Source: a virus
IMG/VR virus record: IMGVR_UViG_3300021090_001018
Coordinates: 1 to 64,000 of that record
DNA length: 64,000 bases
Direction: 5' to 3' (one strand)
The notes under the pieces were generated by a model. It saw nothing but the letters and a program-made list of their open reading frames with translations, had not been told where the DNA came from and made no database searches. Of the stretch, positions 63,472 through 64,000 are shown in pieces (position 1 is the first letter of the stretch; every line of letters begins with the position of its first letter). The translations under genes were made by a program, and so were the position numbers.

Positions 63472-63751
63472 GGTCGGGACAGATAGAGTCAAAAGTAAGC
63501 TGAGTGTCAGGAACCTTGAGACGATCAGGATGATCTTCCGCGAATTTGCGAAATTGATCAATCAGCAGATTGAGAGACGCCAGGTGATCAGGTCTACACC
63601 GTACCAGGGCGGTCGCCCGGTAGGCCACCAGAGTGGACAGGGCTATCTCATCACGAGCGCGGAGGATGAAGATCGGCTCATCCTCGGGGATCGCAACACC
63701 GGATTGCACGTTGACAATACTTCCCTCGACTCGATATTTCGATACTTTCAT
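63455..63751 (-). CDS. Hypothetical protein
   Basis: 98 residues from ATG 63751 (MKVSKYRVEGSIVNVQSGVA). EPIFILRARDEIALSTLVAY and RCRPDHLASLNLLIDQFRKF suggest an alpha/beta protein; the pattern FxLRARDxxA...Y is common in small phage proteins without known function. It overlaps the next gene by 17 nt. Confidence 0.6.
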   Translation of the reverse strand: MKVSKYRVEGSIVNVQSGVAIPEDEPIFILRARDEIALSTLVAYRATALVRCRPDHLASLNLLIDQFRKFAEDHPDRLKVPDTQLTFDSICPDHENLL

Positions 63752-63752
63752 A

Positions 63753-64000
63753 TCATCGCCTAGTAAACCTCCACTCACCCAACCAGTAGTTAAAATCCTC
63801 CTCGGTCAGATCGAATCGAAACGTGGCCAGATCCCGCACCCTCAGGATATCCTGACCATCCTGCTCACTCAAAAATCTAAAGATACTCACTCCCAGGTGC
63901 ATCGGGATCTCCCTTCCGCACCAAAGCACGCCTACCGGCTCTTCATATTTCGTCACAATCCGAAACCCTTCCGATAACGAGCGGATCCCCGCTCGACTAT
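63753..64000 (-). CDS. Hypothetical protein, 5' end outside window
   Basis: The frame ends at 63753 and is open to the window edge. A GTG at 63956 would give 67 residues, but codons upstream continue protein-like (LSEGFRIVTKYEEPVGVLWC), so the start probably lies beyond 64000. VSIFRFLSEQDGQDILRVRD and LTEEDFNYWLGEWRF are visible. No family recognised. Confidence 0.55.
   Translation of the reverse strand, partial: SRAGIRSLSEGFRIVTKYEEPVGVLWCGREIPMHLGVSIFRFLSEQDGQDILRVRDLATFRFDLTEEDFNYWLGEWRFTRR

Noticed and set aside
1-64000. tRNA genes and CRISPR arrays
   Set aside because: No cloverleaf with a conserved T-loop sequence and no regularly spaced repeat-spacer array was found by reading. A tRNA search program would be more reliable than the eye.

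Overview
The window is a piece of a tailed double-stranded DNA phage genome with a long, non-contractile (siphovirus-type) tail. Evidence is a terminase, portal, HK97-type capsid, tail chaperone, tape measure and tip module in classical order, next to a nearly self-sufficient replisome. No integrase, tRNA or CRISPR array was seen. Both ends of the window cut through genes. The host is not named by the sequence. A secreted fibronectin-type protein (46670-47143) and an Asn/Thr-rich lipoprotein (18937-19647) resemble proteins common in Verrucomicrobia, which is only a weak hint.

Layout. 1-4089 (minus strand): a Lys/Ala/Pro-repeat protein, DnaB-like helicase, a winged-helix initiator whose gene carries three 22-bp iterons, a structured intergenic region, a DUF2786-type protein and a Cys-rich protein. 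4090-4306: divergent control region with a perfect 8-3-8 palindrome and a long inverted repeat. 4307-11788 (plus strand): small proteins, a sigma-like protein, SNF2 helicase, a terminator, primase, and an SbcC/SbcD nuclease set whose SbcC is split in two. 11785-46557 (minus strand, read right to left): terminase, small proteins, portal, head morphogenesis protein with an intein, a seven-gene glycosyltransferase/methyltransferase cassette, protease-scaffold, decoration protein, capsid, connectors, tail proteins and tail tip. 46670-50679: small accessory proteins and DUF932. 50817-53541: queC, queF, a nuclease-like protein and a FEN-type exonuclease. 53538-64000: RecA-like recombinase, SSB, MazG, clamp loader, PolA-type polymerase, a uracil-DNA-glycosylase/exonuclease fusion, a Cys-cluster protein, sliding clamp and small genes.

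How it works together. The phage appears to encode helicase, initiator, primase, polymerase, proofreading exonuclease, clamp, clamp loader, SSB, FEN nuclease, recombinase and SbcCD. It therefore depends little on host replication proteins. QueC and QueF point to 7-deazaguanine (preQ1-type) modification, most likely of the phage DNA. MazG-like proteins may reshape the nucleotide or alarmone pool.

The most striking structure is in the head morphogenesis gene. A 279-residue intein on the minus strand (39493-40329) contains, entirely within it and on the opposite strand, a 263-codon open frame (39532-40323) with the features of a homing endonuclease. A TTGACA/TATACA promoter-like pair sits just before its ATG, inside the intein splice-site codons. 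Second in interest is a 292-bp, about 97% identical inverted duplication (4179-4470 and 50516-50807) carrying the same operator, leader and small gene.
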